From Chitinophagales bacterium (GTDB taxonomy: Bacteria; Bacteroidota; Bacteroidia; Chitinophagales; BACL12): a stretch of 18,938 bases of DNA. Below, in pieces: positions 6,862 to 14,798 of the stretch. The notes beneath the pieces are model-generated. The model had not been told where the DNA came from. It ran no database searches and worked only from the letters and a program-made list of their open reading frames with translations. Positions within the stretch are counted from its first letter, which is position 1. Each line of letters begins with the position of its first letter. Location of the stretch: NCBI GenBank assembly GCA_014380545.1, contig JACMJP010000027.1, forward strand, positions 1-18,938, in the 5' to 3' direction. The translations under genes were made by a program, and so were the position numbers.

Positions 6862-7473
6862 TCATTTAATGAAATTTTTATAATCGGTAAGCGATATATT
6901 AATTATTTCCCTGGCTTCTGCGCTTCCATACACATGCGTTATCTCACATTGATTTTCCCCACCCGGCATAGCCTTATAGGTAAGAAAATAATGGCGCAGG
7001 CGTTCAATTAGCGAATTAGGTAACTGATTAATTTCCTTCCATTGATTATATATTTCATCATGTTTCATCACGGCAATTATTTTATCATCAGCCTGTCCTT
7101 TATCAATCATTCGAAAGCCACCAATAGGTATTGCAGGAATTATAATATCTCCATGAGGAATGTTTTTCTCAGTAAATACACAAATGTCCAGCGGATCTCC
7201 ATCGCCGATAATACTGCTGCGTTTTGTTTTTTCTGCACAATATTTTCCAATTAATTCCCCGCAATATGTTTGCGGAATAAACCCATATAATGCAGGCAAC
7301 ACATTTGAATACTTTTGCGGGCGGTCAATTTTTAAATAGCCGCTTTCTTTATCAATTTCATATTTAACAGTATCTGTTGGAACAATTTCAATGAATGCAG
7401 TAACAATGTTCGGAACATCTGGCCCGGAAGATATACCGTGCCATGGGTGATGTTTGTAATTTGAAATTTTCAT
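6862..7473 (-). CDS. ppa: Inorganic pyrophosphatase, family I
   Basis: This 203-residue soluble enzyme hydrolyses pyrophosphate to two phosphates and so drives biosynthetic reactions that release PPi. The family I active site is complete when compared with the E. coli enzyme: Lys37 and Glu39 in KYEIDKESG, Arg51, the signature DGDPLD (Asp91, Asp93, Asp96), Asp124, Asp129 and Lys131 in IDKGQADDK with the same spacing as E. coli Asp97, Asp102 and Lys104, and Tyr166-Lys167. It is somewhat longer than the E. coli protein (about 175 residues), with an extra N-terminal segment. Its ATG overlaps the stop of the upstream helicase gene by one base (TAATG at 7475-7471), which suggests translational coupling. 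The glycogen synthase gene follows. A role in pulling nucleotide-sugar synthesis forward is plausible but not shown. Confidence 0.96.
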   Translation of the reverse strand: MKISNYKHHPWHGISSGPDVPNIVTAFIEIVPTDTVKYEIDKESGYLKIDRPQKYSNVLPALYGFIPQTYCGELIGKYCAEKTKRSSIIGDGDPLDICVFTEKNIPHGDIIIPAIPIGGFRMIDKGQADDKIIAVMKHDEIYNQWKEINQLPNSLIERLRHYFLTYKAMPGGENQCEITHVYGSAEAREIINISLTDYKNFIK

Positions 7474-10400
7474 TATTTATTTTTATAATTCTCCCGTACA
7501 AAATTACACCACTCACAATCTTTTTCACCACAACCTTCTATGAATTTCATGTCCTTAATATTTTGATATGTTTCTTTAATTTGCTGTTTCACAGTTTCTA
7601 TTTCCCCGGCTTCTAAATAAAATTTATGTTTTATGAATTGATTTTTTGCGGGATCTTTTTCCAAAAAGTCAATTTCTCCACTTATCATTTTCCAATTCTT
7701 TGATTTGTAATTATCTAGTAAAATTTTATAGAACATGATTTGCCGCCAGTAATCGCCACCAATAGGGTTTTTATCATCAGGTGCTTTTAATTTATCTCTT
7801 GCGTAGGTAACACTACCCGTTTTGTAATCAATCACATTTACGTTGTTCCCGTCGAATTCTATTTTATCAAAAACGCCTGTAATTGGAATATGGTCAAAAA
7901 CAATATTGCGCAATGGAAATTCCGTTACAACAATTTTATTCCAGCTATTGCTATATTGATTATAATACTCAGGTAATAACTTTCTTCCCATGAGTATTCG
8001 GTTTTCAAATTGTTTCTCTGTAAAAGAATCTTTATTGCGTTGCATTTCATATTCAAAATCTTTCAAAACAATATCAACCTGTGGAAATTGTTTGTAAGGG
8101 TCTTCTTTCATACGTTCAAAAATTTTGCGCAGTGCATAATGTACCGCAGTTCCAAAACTCATACTGTCATTTTTCGCCTGGGGTATTTTAATGATGTTTT
8201 CAAAGTAAAATTTCAGCGGGCAATCTAAATATTTATTTAATGCAGATGCACTTAATATATATCCATCAATTTTATTTTGTATAAACTGCTTATCAAAAAG
8301 ATCAATTTTTGGTTTCTCCGTTTCAGTAAGGCTTGCAATTGCATATTCAATCATTATTGATGAGGGAATTTCTTTTTCTTCAATTTTTATTTCTGTTCCG
8401 TTCATTACTTCCGCAATAAATTGTGTATGTTCAGCCTCTTTTCCGTCTTCTTTTGTTTTGCTGAAAGAAATATGCAGGTTTTGTTTTGCTCTTGTCATTG
8501 CAACAAAAAATAAACGACGCAGGCTTTCTATACCGGTAGCATCTTTTGTATTTGTTAACGTATCAGGTAAGCCATAATTAAAATTATTGCTCCTTGCTCT
8601 CTCCCATTTATCTTTTGTGCTGCCCAGCATGAATACAGATTCAAACTCCAATCCTTTTGCAGAATGTGCTGTAATAAAATTTACTCCGTGTTCATTTGAA
8701 ATATTTTTATTTAACGGCAATTGCAAACTATGTATTTCCATCTGATGGAGTGTTTCCAGGAATTGAGTGATACTCAACCGTGGTGTTTTTATACTTTCCG
8801 TTTTTATATGGTCAAATAACGTTGTAATTACTTCGAGCAGCCATTCTCTTTCGCTATCAAGGATAATATTTTTTAGTAACCCGCTTTCATTTATTACTTT
8901 TTCAAATAACATCTGTAAAGTGATATTATGCATTTCTGTAAGCCAGTGTGTAATTGTTTTTTCAAATTTTATAATTGCATCAACATCCTTCAATTTTATT
9001 TCACATAATATTTTTATATCACTGATTGTTGTGCGCCATGTCGTCCCAGTCTTTTTATTCGATAAATAAGCTGCTATATAAGCAATGTCATGCGGATGAA
9101 TTCCGAAGTACGGATAATGCATCATCATAAAAAGAAAATGCTCCCCTTTGTGCGGGAATTTACTTTCCATCTCCAGGTATCGGAAAAAATTTAAAATATT
9201 CTCCACAAGTGGAAGGTCAAGAATATTTATTTTCTTTTTTACATTGTATGGTATCTTTCTTTTTTCAAATAATTGAATAAGATTCTCTGCCTGTTTATGT
9301 CTGTGATAAATAACAGCAATTTCATGTAATGGAAAATTATTCTTTTGCAATTGCTCTACCTGCATTAATATTCCTGCAAATTCCTGTGCGGGGTTTTCAT
9401 ATTCTTCGATGGCAGGTTGAATAAAAAAAATTTTCCTTTCTGTATTTGCGCTTATTAAATTTTTATTTAACCCTTCAATTAAATGAGTCAACCGTTCTTT
9501 ATTATTATCAATAACAACCTTTGCTGTATCAAGAATGGGTTGTGTGCTACGATAGTTTTCAGTAAGTACAACCACATCAATATTATTTTCATAAGCATGG
9601 TAAAAGTCCATAATGTTTTTTACCCGTGCTCCCTGAAATTCATAAATACTTTGGTCATCATCACCTACTGCAAAAACATTCGGCACCTCCCAGTAATTAA
9701 TTAATTGTTGTAAAATTTCAAACTGCGCCCCGTTTGTATCCTGGAATTCATCCACTAAAAAGTATAAATACTGTTCCTGGTATGTGCGCAAAATAGTTTC
9801 ATTTTCTTTAAATGCTTTTACAACCCACAAGATCATATCACTATAATCATATCTTCCGTTCGCTGTCATTTTATTTTCATAGATCGGAAATAAGTTTGCC
9901 GCTGCCCTTAGCGTTTCCATTTTTTCTTTTTCCTTATTAATATCATTCTGTTTTACATCTCCAACCCTTACTCCTGTTTTTGCATTTGCTCTTTTATAGA
10001 TGTATTCATTTCTGTTTGGCAGGTCATTTAAATAATTATCAATTTCTCTCGAAATTTTTTCGGAACTCCAGTCTTCCTCTTTCATTATCTGAAATAAATT
10101 CTGAAGTTTTTTTGTATCATATGAAAGATCCCCTTTAAACTTTTTTAAAGGATGATTAATATTTAAACCATTTAATATTTCTTCAATATAATTTACATTT
10201 TCAAGCTCTGAAATTTGCTCCAGTTCCCTTTTTCCAAAATAATCGCTGTGGCTTTGAATAATATGATTACAAAAAGCATGGAATGTATAAATATGAACAC
10301 GATAAGCATCCGGGCCAATAAAATCTGAAAGCCGTTTGCGCATGGCAATTGTCCCTGCATCAGTATATGTAAGGCATAAAATATTTTCAGGCAATGTATC

Positions 10401-10574
10401 TGTTTGCTCCAATATTTTACCAATACGCACTGCAAGTATTTGTGTTTTTCCTGTCCCCGGCCCTGCAATTACAAGCACCGGTCCTTCAACAGCATCTACT
10501 GCATTTTTTTGCCCTTCATTTAATGTACTGTAAGCTGTGTCAAAAGCAATTTTATACTGTTCTCTTAGTTTCAT
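7473..10574 (-). CDS. UvrD/Rep-type DNA helicase fused to a PD-(D/E)XK nuclease domain
   Basis: This 1033-residue protein has superfamily 1A helicase motifs in order: Q-motif region LNEGQKNAV, Walker A GPGTGKT (38-44), Walker B VDEFQDT (about 273), GDDDQSIYEFQGA, ENYRST, TAHSAKGLEFE and FFVAMTRAKQNL. The C-terminal quarter is a RecB/AddB-like nuclease domain: LDCPLKFYF (Cys785), GTAVH, ITGVFDKIE (Asp903) and VIDYKTG (Asp916, Lys918). The very end has a CGEKDCEWC cluster (Cys1015, Cys1020, Cys1023). With Cys785 it could ligate a 4Fe-4S cluster, as in AddB-type nucleases. It probably unwinds and resects DNA in repair, or degrades foreign DNA. A TTG at 10589 is open in frame, but the ATG at 10574 (MKLREQYKIAF) is the better start. 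It is the first gene of a likely operon with ppa and glycogen synthase. Confidence 0.93.
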   Translation of the reverse strand: MKLREQYKIAFDTAYSTLNEGQKNAVDAVEGPVLVIAGPGTGKTQILAVRIGKILEQTDTLPENILCLTYTDAGTIAMRKRLSDFIGPDAYRVHIYTFHAFCNHIIQSHSDYFGKRELEQISELENVNYIEEILNGLNINHPLKKFKGDLSYDTKKLQNLFQIMKEEDWSSEKISREIDNYLNDLPNRNEYIYKRANAKTGVRVGDVKQNDINKEKEKMETLRAAANLFPIYENKMTANGRYDYSDMILWVVKAFKENETILRTYQEQYLYFLVDEFQDTNGAQFEILQQLINYWEVPNVFAVGDDDQSIYEFQGARVKNIMDFYHAYENNIDVVVLTENYRSTQPILDTAKVVIDNNKERLTHLIEGLNKNLISANTERKIFFIQPAIEEYENPAQEFAGILMQVEQLQKNNFPLHEIAVIYHRHKQAENLIQLFEKRKIPYNVKKKINILDLPLVENILNFFRYLEMESKFPHKGEHFLFMMMHYPYFGIHPHDIAYIAAYLSNKKTGTTWRTTISDIKILCEIKLKDVDAIIKFEKTITHWLTEMHNITLQMLFEKVINESGLLKNIILDSEREWLLEVITTLFDHIKTESIKTPRLSITQFLETLHQMEIHSLQLPLNKNISNEHGVNFITAHSAKGLEFESVFMLGSTKDKWERARSNNFNYGLPDTLTNTKDATGIESLRRLFFVAMTRAKQNLHISFSKTKEDGKEAEHTQFIAEVMNGTEIKIEEKEIPSSIMIEYAIASLTETEKPKIDLFDKQFIQNKIDGYILSASALNKYLDCPLKFYFENIIKIPQAKNDSMSFGTAVHYALRKIFERMKEDPYKQFPQVDIVLKDFEYEMQRNKDSFTEKQFENRILMGRKLLPEYYNQYSNSWNKIVVTEFPLRNIVFDHIPITGVFDKIEFDGNNVNVIDYKTGSVTYARDKLKAPDDKNPIGGDYWRQIMFYKILLDNYKSKNWKMISGEIDFLEKDPAKNQFIKHKFYLEAGEIETVKQQIKETYQNIKDMKFIEGCGEKDCEWCNFVRENYKNK

Positions 10575-10605
10575 CGTTATAAAAATCAATCAAAAAAAAT
10601 TCAGG

Positions 10606-10613
10606 TACATTTG
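10606..10613 (+). promoter_or_regulatory. Candidate -7 promoter element (TACATTTG)
   Basis: TACATTTG fits TAnnTTTG and lies 37 bases upstream of the ATG at 10651. Transcription from it would start close to the GC-rich palindrome at 10621. No convincing -33 element was seen. Confidence 0.42.
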
Positions 10614-10620
10614 CGCCTGT

Positions 10621-10632
10621 CTGCCCGGGCAG
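10621..10632. repeat. Perfect GC-rich 12-bp palindrome CTGCCCGGGCAG
   Basis: CTGCCCGGGCAG is its own reverse complement and sits in the 76-base divergent intergenic region between the helicase gene and the lipoprotein gene, where all other sequence is A/T-rich. A partial outer CCTG at 10616-10619 precedes it. In RNA it would form a six-pair all-GC/CT-type stem with no loop, so a protein-binding operator or a short interspersed repeat remnant are the likelier readings. Its place just after a candidate -7 element fits a regulatory role. Confidence 0.45.
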
Positions 10633-10650
10633 GAAATAAAAATTAAATTT

Positions 10651-11649
10651 ATGAATATTAAAACAAAAGCATTATTCTTTTTTCTCACTGTATTGTTTTT
10701 CATTAGTTGTAAAGAAAAAACTGAAAATAATAATTCCCAAACTGCCTTAGAAAATACAATTGTTCTGGACGACAGCTCAACTGTTAAAATAAATACAAGC
10801 AGTTCATTGGCAAATGATGTTTTGCTTTTACAATTTAAGCCGGTGAACGGAACAAAATATAACATGACGATGGATATGCAATATGATATGATAACAAATG
10901 CCATGGGACAGGAAATGAAACAAAAAATGTCAATGAGCATGGGTTCTGAAATGGAAGTAAAGGGAGTTGATGCCGATGGAAATACCACACTGGCTTCCCA
11001 ATATAAAAAAATGAAAATGGATATGGACATGGGTGTTATGAAAATGCAATATGAAAGCGGAAAATTACCTGAGGATGAAATGGGTTTGATGATGAGTAAA
11101 GTTTTTGAGCCATTTATAAATGCACCATTAACCATCACATTAGATAAATCAGCAAAAGTTAAAAGTGTAACCGGTTTTGATGAAATAAAGAAAAAAATAG
11201 AAGCCCAGGTTGGGGAAGGTGCCGCAGGAAGTTTTGACCAGATGAATAATATGGAAGAAAATATTCAGGGGAGCTTTGCTTATTTACCAAATAAAGAAGT
11301 GAAAATTGGCGATACATGGCAACAGGAATTGCAAATAGATATTCAGCAATATCCTATGAATATGAAATCAATATTTACCCTAATCGACAGAAAGGACGGA
11401 ATAGCAGTTATTGCAATGCAATCAACCATGGCAATGAATAACGCTAAATTAAATAAAGATGAAATGCAGCAAATGGGCATCGAGGATATGAGTGTGAGCG
11501 GAACATCCAGCGGCACATTGCAGGTTGATGAATCAACCGGCTGGACAAAATCTGCAAACATTACACAAAACATTAAAATGGATATTACGGCCCAGGGTCA
11601 AAAAATGCCAATGACTATGAAAGGTACTTTGAAAATGAAAAGCGAATAA
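10651..11649 (+). CDS. Met-rich lipoprotein, DUF6263-like
   Basis: From ATG 10651 this is 332 residues with a lipoprotein signal peptide (lipobox FISC, Cys20), so it is probably attached to a membrane facing the periplasm. The body resembles the DUF6263 family: FKPVNGTKYNM near the start, FAYLPNKEVKIGDTWQQEL in the middle, and a C-terminal DESTGWTKSANITQNIKM block. About 35 of 332 residues are methionine, many alternating with polar residues as in MKMDMDMGVMKM, which suggests beta strands with one Met-lined face. Function unknown; metal binding or lipid contact are only ideas. The frame is open upstream to 10537, but ATG 10651 begins the signal peptide and has the AAATTT-ATG context. It is divergent from the helicase gene and 44 bases upstream of the CPBP protease gene. 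Confidence 0.82.
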   Translation: MNIKTKALFFFLTVLFFISCKEKTENNNSQTALENTIVLDDSSTVKINTSSSLANDVLLLQFKPVNGTKYNMTMDMQYDMITNAMGQEMKQKMSMSMGSEMEVKGVDADGNTTLASQYKKMKMDMDMGVMKMQYESGKLPEDEMGLMMSKVFEPFINAPLTITLDKSAKVKSVTGFDEIKKKIEAQVGEGAAGSFDQMNNMEENIQGSFAYLPNKEVKIGDTWQQELQIDIQQYPMNMKSIFTLIDRKDGIAVIAMQSTMAMNNAKLNKDEMQQMGIEDMSVSGTSSGTLQVDESTGWTKSANITQNIKMDITAQGQKMPMTMKGTLKMKSE

Positions 11650-11693
11650 TTTTAATAATTATACTGCCTGCAATTCTTTATCCATCACCATAA

Positions 11694-12257
11694 ATGGAAA
11701 ATAAGTCAAAGATTTATCTTGCCGGTTTTGCAACATTATTTTGTTTGGGAGGTGTCGGAATTTTTTTGATCTTGCTTTTTCAAAATAAAAGTTTAGAAGA
11801 AATATTTTTTAATTCTCCTTCCTCAATTTTATTTCAACTTTTATGCGGATTTGCATATGGAATTGTTACGTCAGGGATTTTAGTTTTATTGTTGCGAAAA
11901 AGAATGTTGAAAGCAACGAAGGTTTTTTTCAGCGACCTGATGAAACGGTTTAATGTGAGTGGGTTGGACATTCTCTTTTTATCCTTTTGCGCAGGGGTTG
12001 GTGAAGAGCTTTTTTTTCGTGGTGCTATACAACCATGGCTTGGCATCTGGCTTACAACGATTCTGTTTATTGCACTACATGGTTATTTGAATCCTAAAAA
12101 CAAGCCTCTGTTTATTTACGGTATCGTATTGCTTATAGTGTGTGCAGGCTTTGGATATCTTATGAAGTATGCGGGTATCTGGAGCGCTATGACTGCACAT
12201 TTTATAATTGATGTTGTGCTAATGCAGGAATTAAGGTTGCATAAGATCCGGCTATAA
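11694..12257 (+). CDS. CPBP family intramembrane glutamic protease
   Basis: This 187-residue membrane protein has several hydrophobic segments (about 8-29, 45-67, 91-103, 117-130, 138-156 and 160-178). The CPBP/Rce1-like motifs are in order: EELFFRG (Glu104, Glu105, Arg109), His129 in FIALHG, and His169 with Asp173 in HFIID. These residues form the active site of CAAX-type/bacteriocin-processing proteases, so it is likely catalytically competent. It is shorter than many family members but the core is intact. Substrates are unknown; members act in protein maturation, bacteriocin self-immunity or sigma/anti-sigma control. It sits between a lipoprotein gene (44 bases upstream) and serS (42 bases downstream). 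The neighbours do not suggest a substrate. Confidence 0.86.
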   Translation: MENKSKIYLAGFATLFCLGGVGIFLILLFQNKSLEEIFFNSPSSILFQLLCGFAYGIVTSGILVLLLRKRMLKATKVFFSDLMKRFNVSGLDILFLSFCAGVGEELFFRGAIQPWLGIWLTTILFIALHGYLNPKNKPLFIYGIVLLIVCAGFGYLMKYAGIWSAMTAHFIIDVVLMQELRLHKIRL

Positions 12258-12279
12258 CTCCTTTTAGAATATCTGCAAT

Positions 12280-12287
12280 TATCTTTG
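12280..12287 (+). promoter_or_regulatory. Candidate -7 promoter element upstream of serS (TATCTTTG)
   Basis: TATCTTTG matches TAnnTTTG and ends 12 bases before the ATG at 12300. If used, the serS mRNA would have a leader of only a few bases. No clear -33 TTG was found. Confidence 0.42.
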
Positions 12288-12299
12288 CAAAAAAAATTA

Positions 12300-13571
12300 A
12301 TGCTTGATATAAATTATTTAAGAAATAATATAGAAGTTGCAAAACAAAGATTAGCGAAAAGGAGCAAGTATGAATGGAGTATTGTTGAATCCGTTTTATC
12401 ACTTGATGACGACAGAAAAAAATTACAAACCGAGTTAGATAATACTCTTGCCGAAAGTAATTCTCTTGCAAAACAAATAGGACAATTATTTGCGCAGGGG
12501 AAAAAAGAAGAAGCAGATGAAGTAAAAAATAAAACCGGCGAATTAAAAAACAAATCTGCTGAAATACAAAAATTGCATGATGAAACTGTGGAAGCAATTA
12601 AAAATATTTTGCTATCACTCCCTAATCTTCCGCAATTAATTGTACCCGATGGTCAAACTCCCGAAGAAAATATTACAGTCAGAGAAGGAGGAAAATTTCC
12701 TGAATTAAATGATGCATTACCACATTGGGAATTAACCACAAAATATAATCTAATTGATTTTGAGTTAGGAAATAAAATAACGGGCAGCGGTTTCCCGGTT
12801 TATATAAATAAAGGCGCAAAATTGCAGCGATCATTAATTGCATACTATCTTGATAAAGCAACGGAAGCAGGATACATAGAATATGTTCCTCCCTTTATGG
12901 TAAATGAAGATTCGGGATTTGGAACCGGACAATTACCCGATAAAGAAGGACAGATGTATCATGCTGTTGCTGATAATTATTTTTTAATTCCTACTGCAGA
13001 AGTGCCACTTACAAATATTTATCGTGATGTGATTGTAAGCGAAAAAGATTTCCCAATCAAAATGACGGCCTATACTCCATGTTTTAGAAGGGAAGCGGGA
13101 AGCTATGGAAAAGATGTGCGGGGATTAAATCGTTTGCACCAATTTGATAAAGTAGAAATAGTGCAAATAACACATCCTGAGAATAGTGATGCAACATTAG
13201 ATGAAATGGTAAAACATGTTGAACAATTAATTATTTCTTTAGAGTTGCCATACCGCATTTTAAGATTATGCGGTGGCGATATGGGATTTGCTTCTGCAAT
13301 AACTTATGATTTTGAAGTGTATTCTGCTGCGCAAAAAAGATGGCTTGAAGTAAGTTCCGTTTCTAATTTTGAAACCTTCCAGGCAAATCGTCTTAAATGC
13401 AGATATAAAGATTCTAAGGATGGAAAAAATAAATTAGTACATACTTTAAATGGAAGTGCGTTAGCGTTGCCAAGAATTGTGGCTGCTTTGCTGGAGAATA
13501 ATCAATCAGAGGATGGAATTAAAGTACCTAAAGTAGTGCATAGGTATACAGGATTTGAAAAGATTATGTAA
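12300..13571 (+). CDS. serS: Seryl-tRNA synthetase
   Basis: This 423-residue class II aminoacyl-tRNA synthetase charges tRNA-Ser (and tRNA-Sec where present) with serine in the cytoplasm. The N-terminal 100 or so residues form the charged helical arm (MLDINYLRNNIEVAKQRL, then KKLQTELDNTLAES), the antiparallel coiled coil that grips tRNA-Ser. The catalytic core has the motif 1 region GAKLQRSLIAYYLDKA, the serine/ATP loop TAEVPLTN, motif 2 FRREAGSYGKDVRGL followed by NRLHQFDKVE, and motif 3 LNGSALALPRIVAALLENNQ. Length is normal for the family. The frame is open back to a TTG at 12285, but ATG 12300 aligns with the standard MLDINxLR start. The gene carries its own candidate promoter element, so it need not depend on the upstream CPBP gene. 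Confidence 0.98.
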   Translation: MLDINYLRNNIEVAKQRLAKRSKYEWSIVESVLSLDDDRKKLQTELDNTLAESNSLAKQIGQLFAQGKKEEADEVKNKTGELKNKSAEIQKLHDETVEAIKNILLSLPNLPQLIVPDGQTPEENITVREGGKFPELNDALPHWELTTKYNLIDFELGNKITGSGFPVYINKGAKLQRSLIAYYLDKATEAGYIEYVPPFMVNEDSGFGTGQLPDKEGQMYHAVADNYFLIPTAEVPLTNIYRDVIVSEKDFPIKMTAYTPCFRREAGSYGKDVRGLNRLHQFDKVEIVQITHPENSDATLDEMVKHVEQLIISLELPYRILRLCGGDMGFASAITYDFEVYSAAQKRWLEVSSVSNFETFQANRLKCRYKDSKDGKNKLVHTLNGSALALPRIVAALLENNQSEDGIKVPKVVHRYTGFEKIM

Positions 13572-13592
13572 TTTTTCACAAAATTTATTTTT

Positions 13593-14015
13593 ATGAAAAA
13601 AATACATATAAAAAATTTCCTGCGGGGTCAATTTATTTTTGCTGTTTTTGTAATCATTTTCATGATGCAAACTTCCTGTTCTTCCTCGCAAAATAATTCA
13701 CTTGACGGAAAAACATTCTCTATTCAAACAATGGAAAAAGATAAACAGGAAACTGCGGTTGCAGAAACCTGTTTATTTGAAGCCGGGTTTTTTGATAATA
13801 TAGATTGCCATCAATATGGTTTTTCAAAAGGAAAGTATAAAGCTGATCGGGCCGGTGAAGATCTCATAAATTTTGAGGCAACAATGGAAAGTGAAAAGGA
13901 AGGAAAAATGATTTGGAAGGGAGAAGTTGATCATGGAAAATTAAAAGGTGAAATGGTCTGGAAAAAAGAAGGACAGGCAGATGTTGCTTTTACATTCTCC
14001 GGGACAATAAAATAA
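13593..14015 (+). CDS. Lipoprotein with one copy of an EKEG/WKKEGQ repeat domain
   Basis: This 140-residue protein has an N-terminal hydrophobic segment (about 13-25) ending in lipobox QTSC (Cys29), so it is probably a lipoprotein exported to the periplasmic or outer-surface side. The mature part is one domain of about 105 residues beginning SLDGKTFSIQTMEK. It contains CHQYGF, FEATMESEKEGKMIWKG and GEMVWKKEGQADVAF, and ends SGTIK. The same domain occurs twice in the next gene. The fold looks beta-rich, lipocalin- or MORN-like in rhythm, but I do not recognise a named family or any catalytic motif. The start at 13593 follows an A/T-rich leader (TTTTT-ATG). It lies 21 bases after serS, so co-transcription is possible. 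Confidence 0.78.
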   Translation: MKKIHIKNFLRGQFIFAVFVIIFMMQTSCSSSQNNSLDGKTFSIQTMEKDKQETAVAETCLFEAGFFDNIDCHQYGFSKGKYKADRAGEDLINFEATMESEKEGKMIWKGEVDHGKLKGEMVWKKEGQADVAFTFSGTIK

Positions 14016-14019
14016 TCTG

Positions 14020-14027
14020 TAAATTTG
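14020..14027 (+). promoter_or_regulatory. Candidate -7 promoter element (TAAATTTG)
   Basis: TAAATTTG lies in the 47-base gap between the two repeat-domain lipoprotein genes, 35 bases before the ATG at 14063. It would give the second gene its own transcript. No -33 partner is evident. Confidence 0.38.
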
Positions 14028-14062
14028 GAATGATTTAATTCTTACTTTTAAAAATAAGTTTT

Positions 14063-14797
14063 ATGAAACAACAATTTTTTTTCATTTCTGTATCCCTTGC
14101 GTTTTGTTTTATTTCCTGTTCTCAAACTAAGAAAGAAATAGTTTCCATTGGAGCAAAACAATTTGTAGTTACAACAATGGAAAAAGGAAAACCGGAAACT
14201 AGTACGCAGGAACAAATGGTTTTTACTGACAGTTTATTTGATAACTTACAATGCCACGAATGGGGATTTACTGCTGCAAAATATACCGCAACAAAAACAG
14301 GTGAGAATTATAATTTCGAAGCAACAATGCCAGGTGAAAAAGAAGGGAAAATGATTTGGAAAGGAATGGTAATGGGAGATTATGTGCACGGCGAAATGGT
14401 TTGGAAAAAAGAAGGGCAAGCGGATGTGTATTATACATTTGAAGGGAATGCAGGAAAATTGCCTGAGAAAAAGGAAATCTCACTGGATGGAAAAATTTAT
14501 TTTACAAATACTATGGTGCATGGAAAACCTGAAACTGCTTATGACGAAGACTGGACATTTGATGCCGGCACATTGCGCAGCCCCAGTTGCGAGGAATACG
14601 GATTTTATAAATCACCATATAAGGCATGGCAACAAAATGGTGTTATTACAATGGAAAGTTTATTTAATAGTGAGAAGGAAGGACACATGAATTTTACTGC
14701 AACAATAAAAGGAGAAAATTTAACCGGAAATGTTGTGTGGCATAAAGAAGGGCAGGGTGATATGATTTATGATGTTGCCGGAACATTAAAAAAATAA
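14063..14797 (+). CDS. Lipoprotein with two copies of the EKEG/WKKEGQ repeat domain
   Basis: This 244-residue protein has a signal peptide with lipobox FISC (Cys19). The mature part is two tandem copies of the domain found in the preceding gene. Copy 1 spans about 29-132 (SIGAKQFVVTTMEKGKPET, then CHEWGF, EKEGKMIWKG, GEMVWKKEGQADVYYTFEG). Copy 2 spans about 138-243 (SLDGKIYFTNTMVHGKPET, then CEEYGF, EKEGHMNFTA, GNVVWHKEGQGDMIYDVAG). Copy 1 is closer to the single domain of the neighbour than copy 2 is. This suggests an old internal duplication followed by a newer gene duplication. Each copy has one conserved Cys before the (Y/W)GF motif. No enzymatic motif is seen and the function is unknown. 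The gene is convergent with a DUF2147 gene, their stop codons separated by one base. Confidence 0.8.
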   Translation: MKQQFFFISVSLAFCFISCSQTKKEIVSIGAKQFVVTTMEKGKPETSTQEQMVFTDSLFDNLQCHEWGFTAAKYTATKTGENYNFEATMPGEKEGKMIWKGMVMGDYVHGEMVWKKEGQADVYYTFEGNAGKLPEKKEISLDGKIYFTNTMVHGKPETAYDEDWTFDAGTLRSPSCEEYGFYKSPYKAWQQNGVITMESLFNSEKEGHMNFTATIKGENLTGNVVWHKEGQGDMIYDVAGTLKK

Positions 14798-14798
14798 T

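Noticed and set aside
6754..7011. Plus-strand open frame spanning the glycogen synthase/pyrophosphatase junction
   Set aside because: It is antisense to two clear genes and its translation has no recognisable motif.
10590..11138. 182-residue minus-strand frame opposite the Met-rich lipoprotein
   Set aside because: It mirrors the biased codon use of the sense gene (Met codons read as His/Ile on the other strand). The sense frame has a lipobox and family features.
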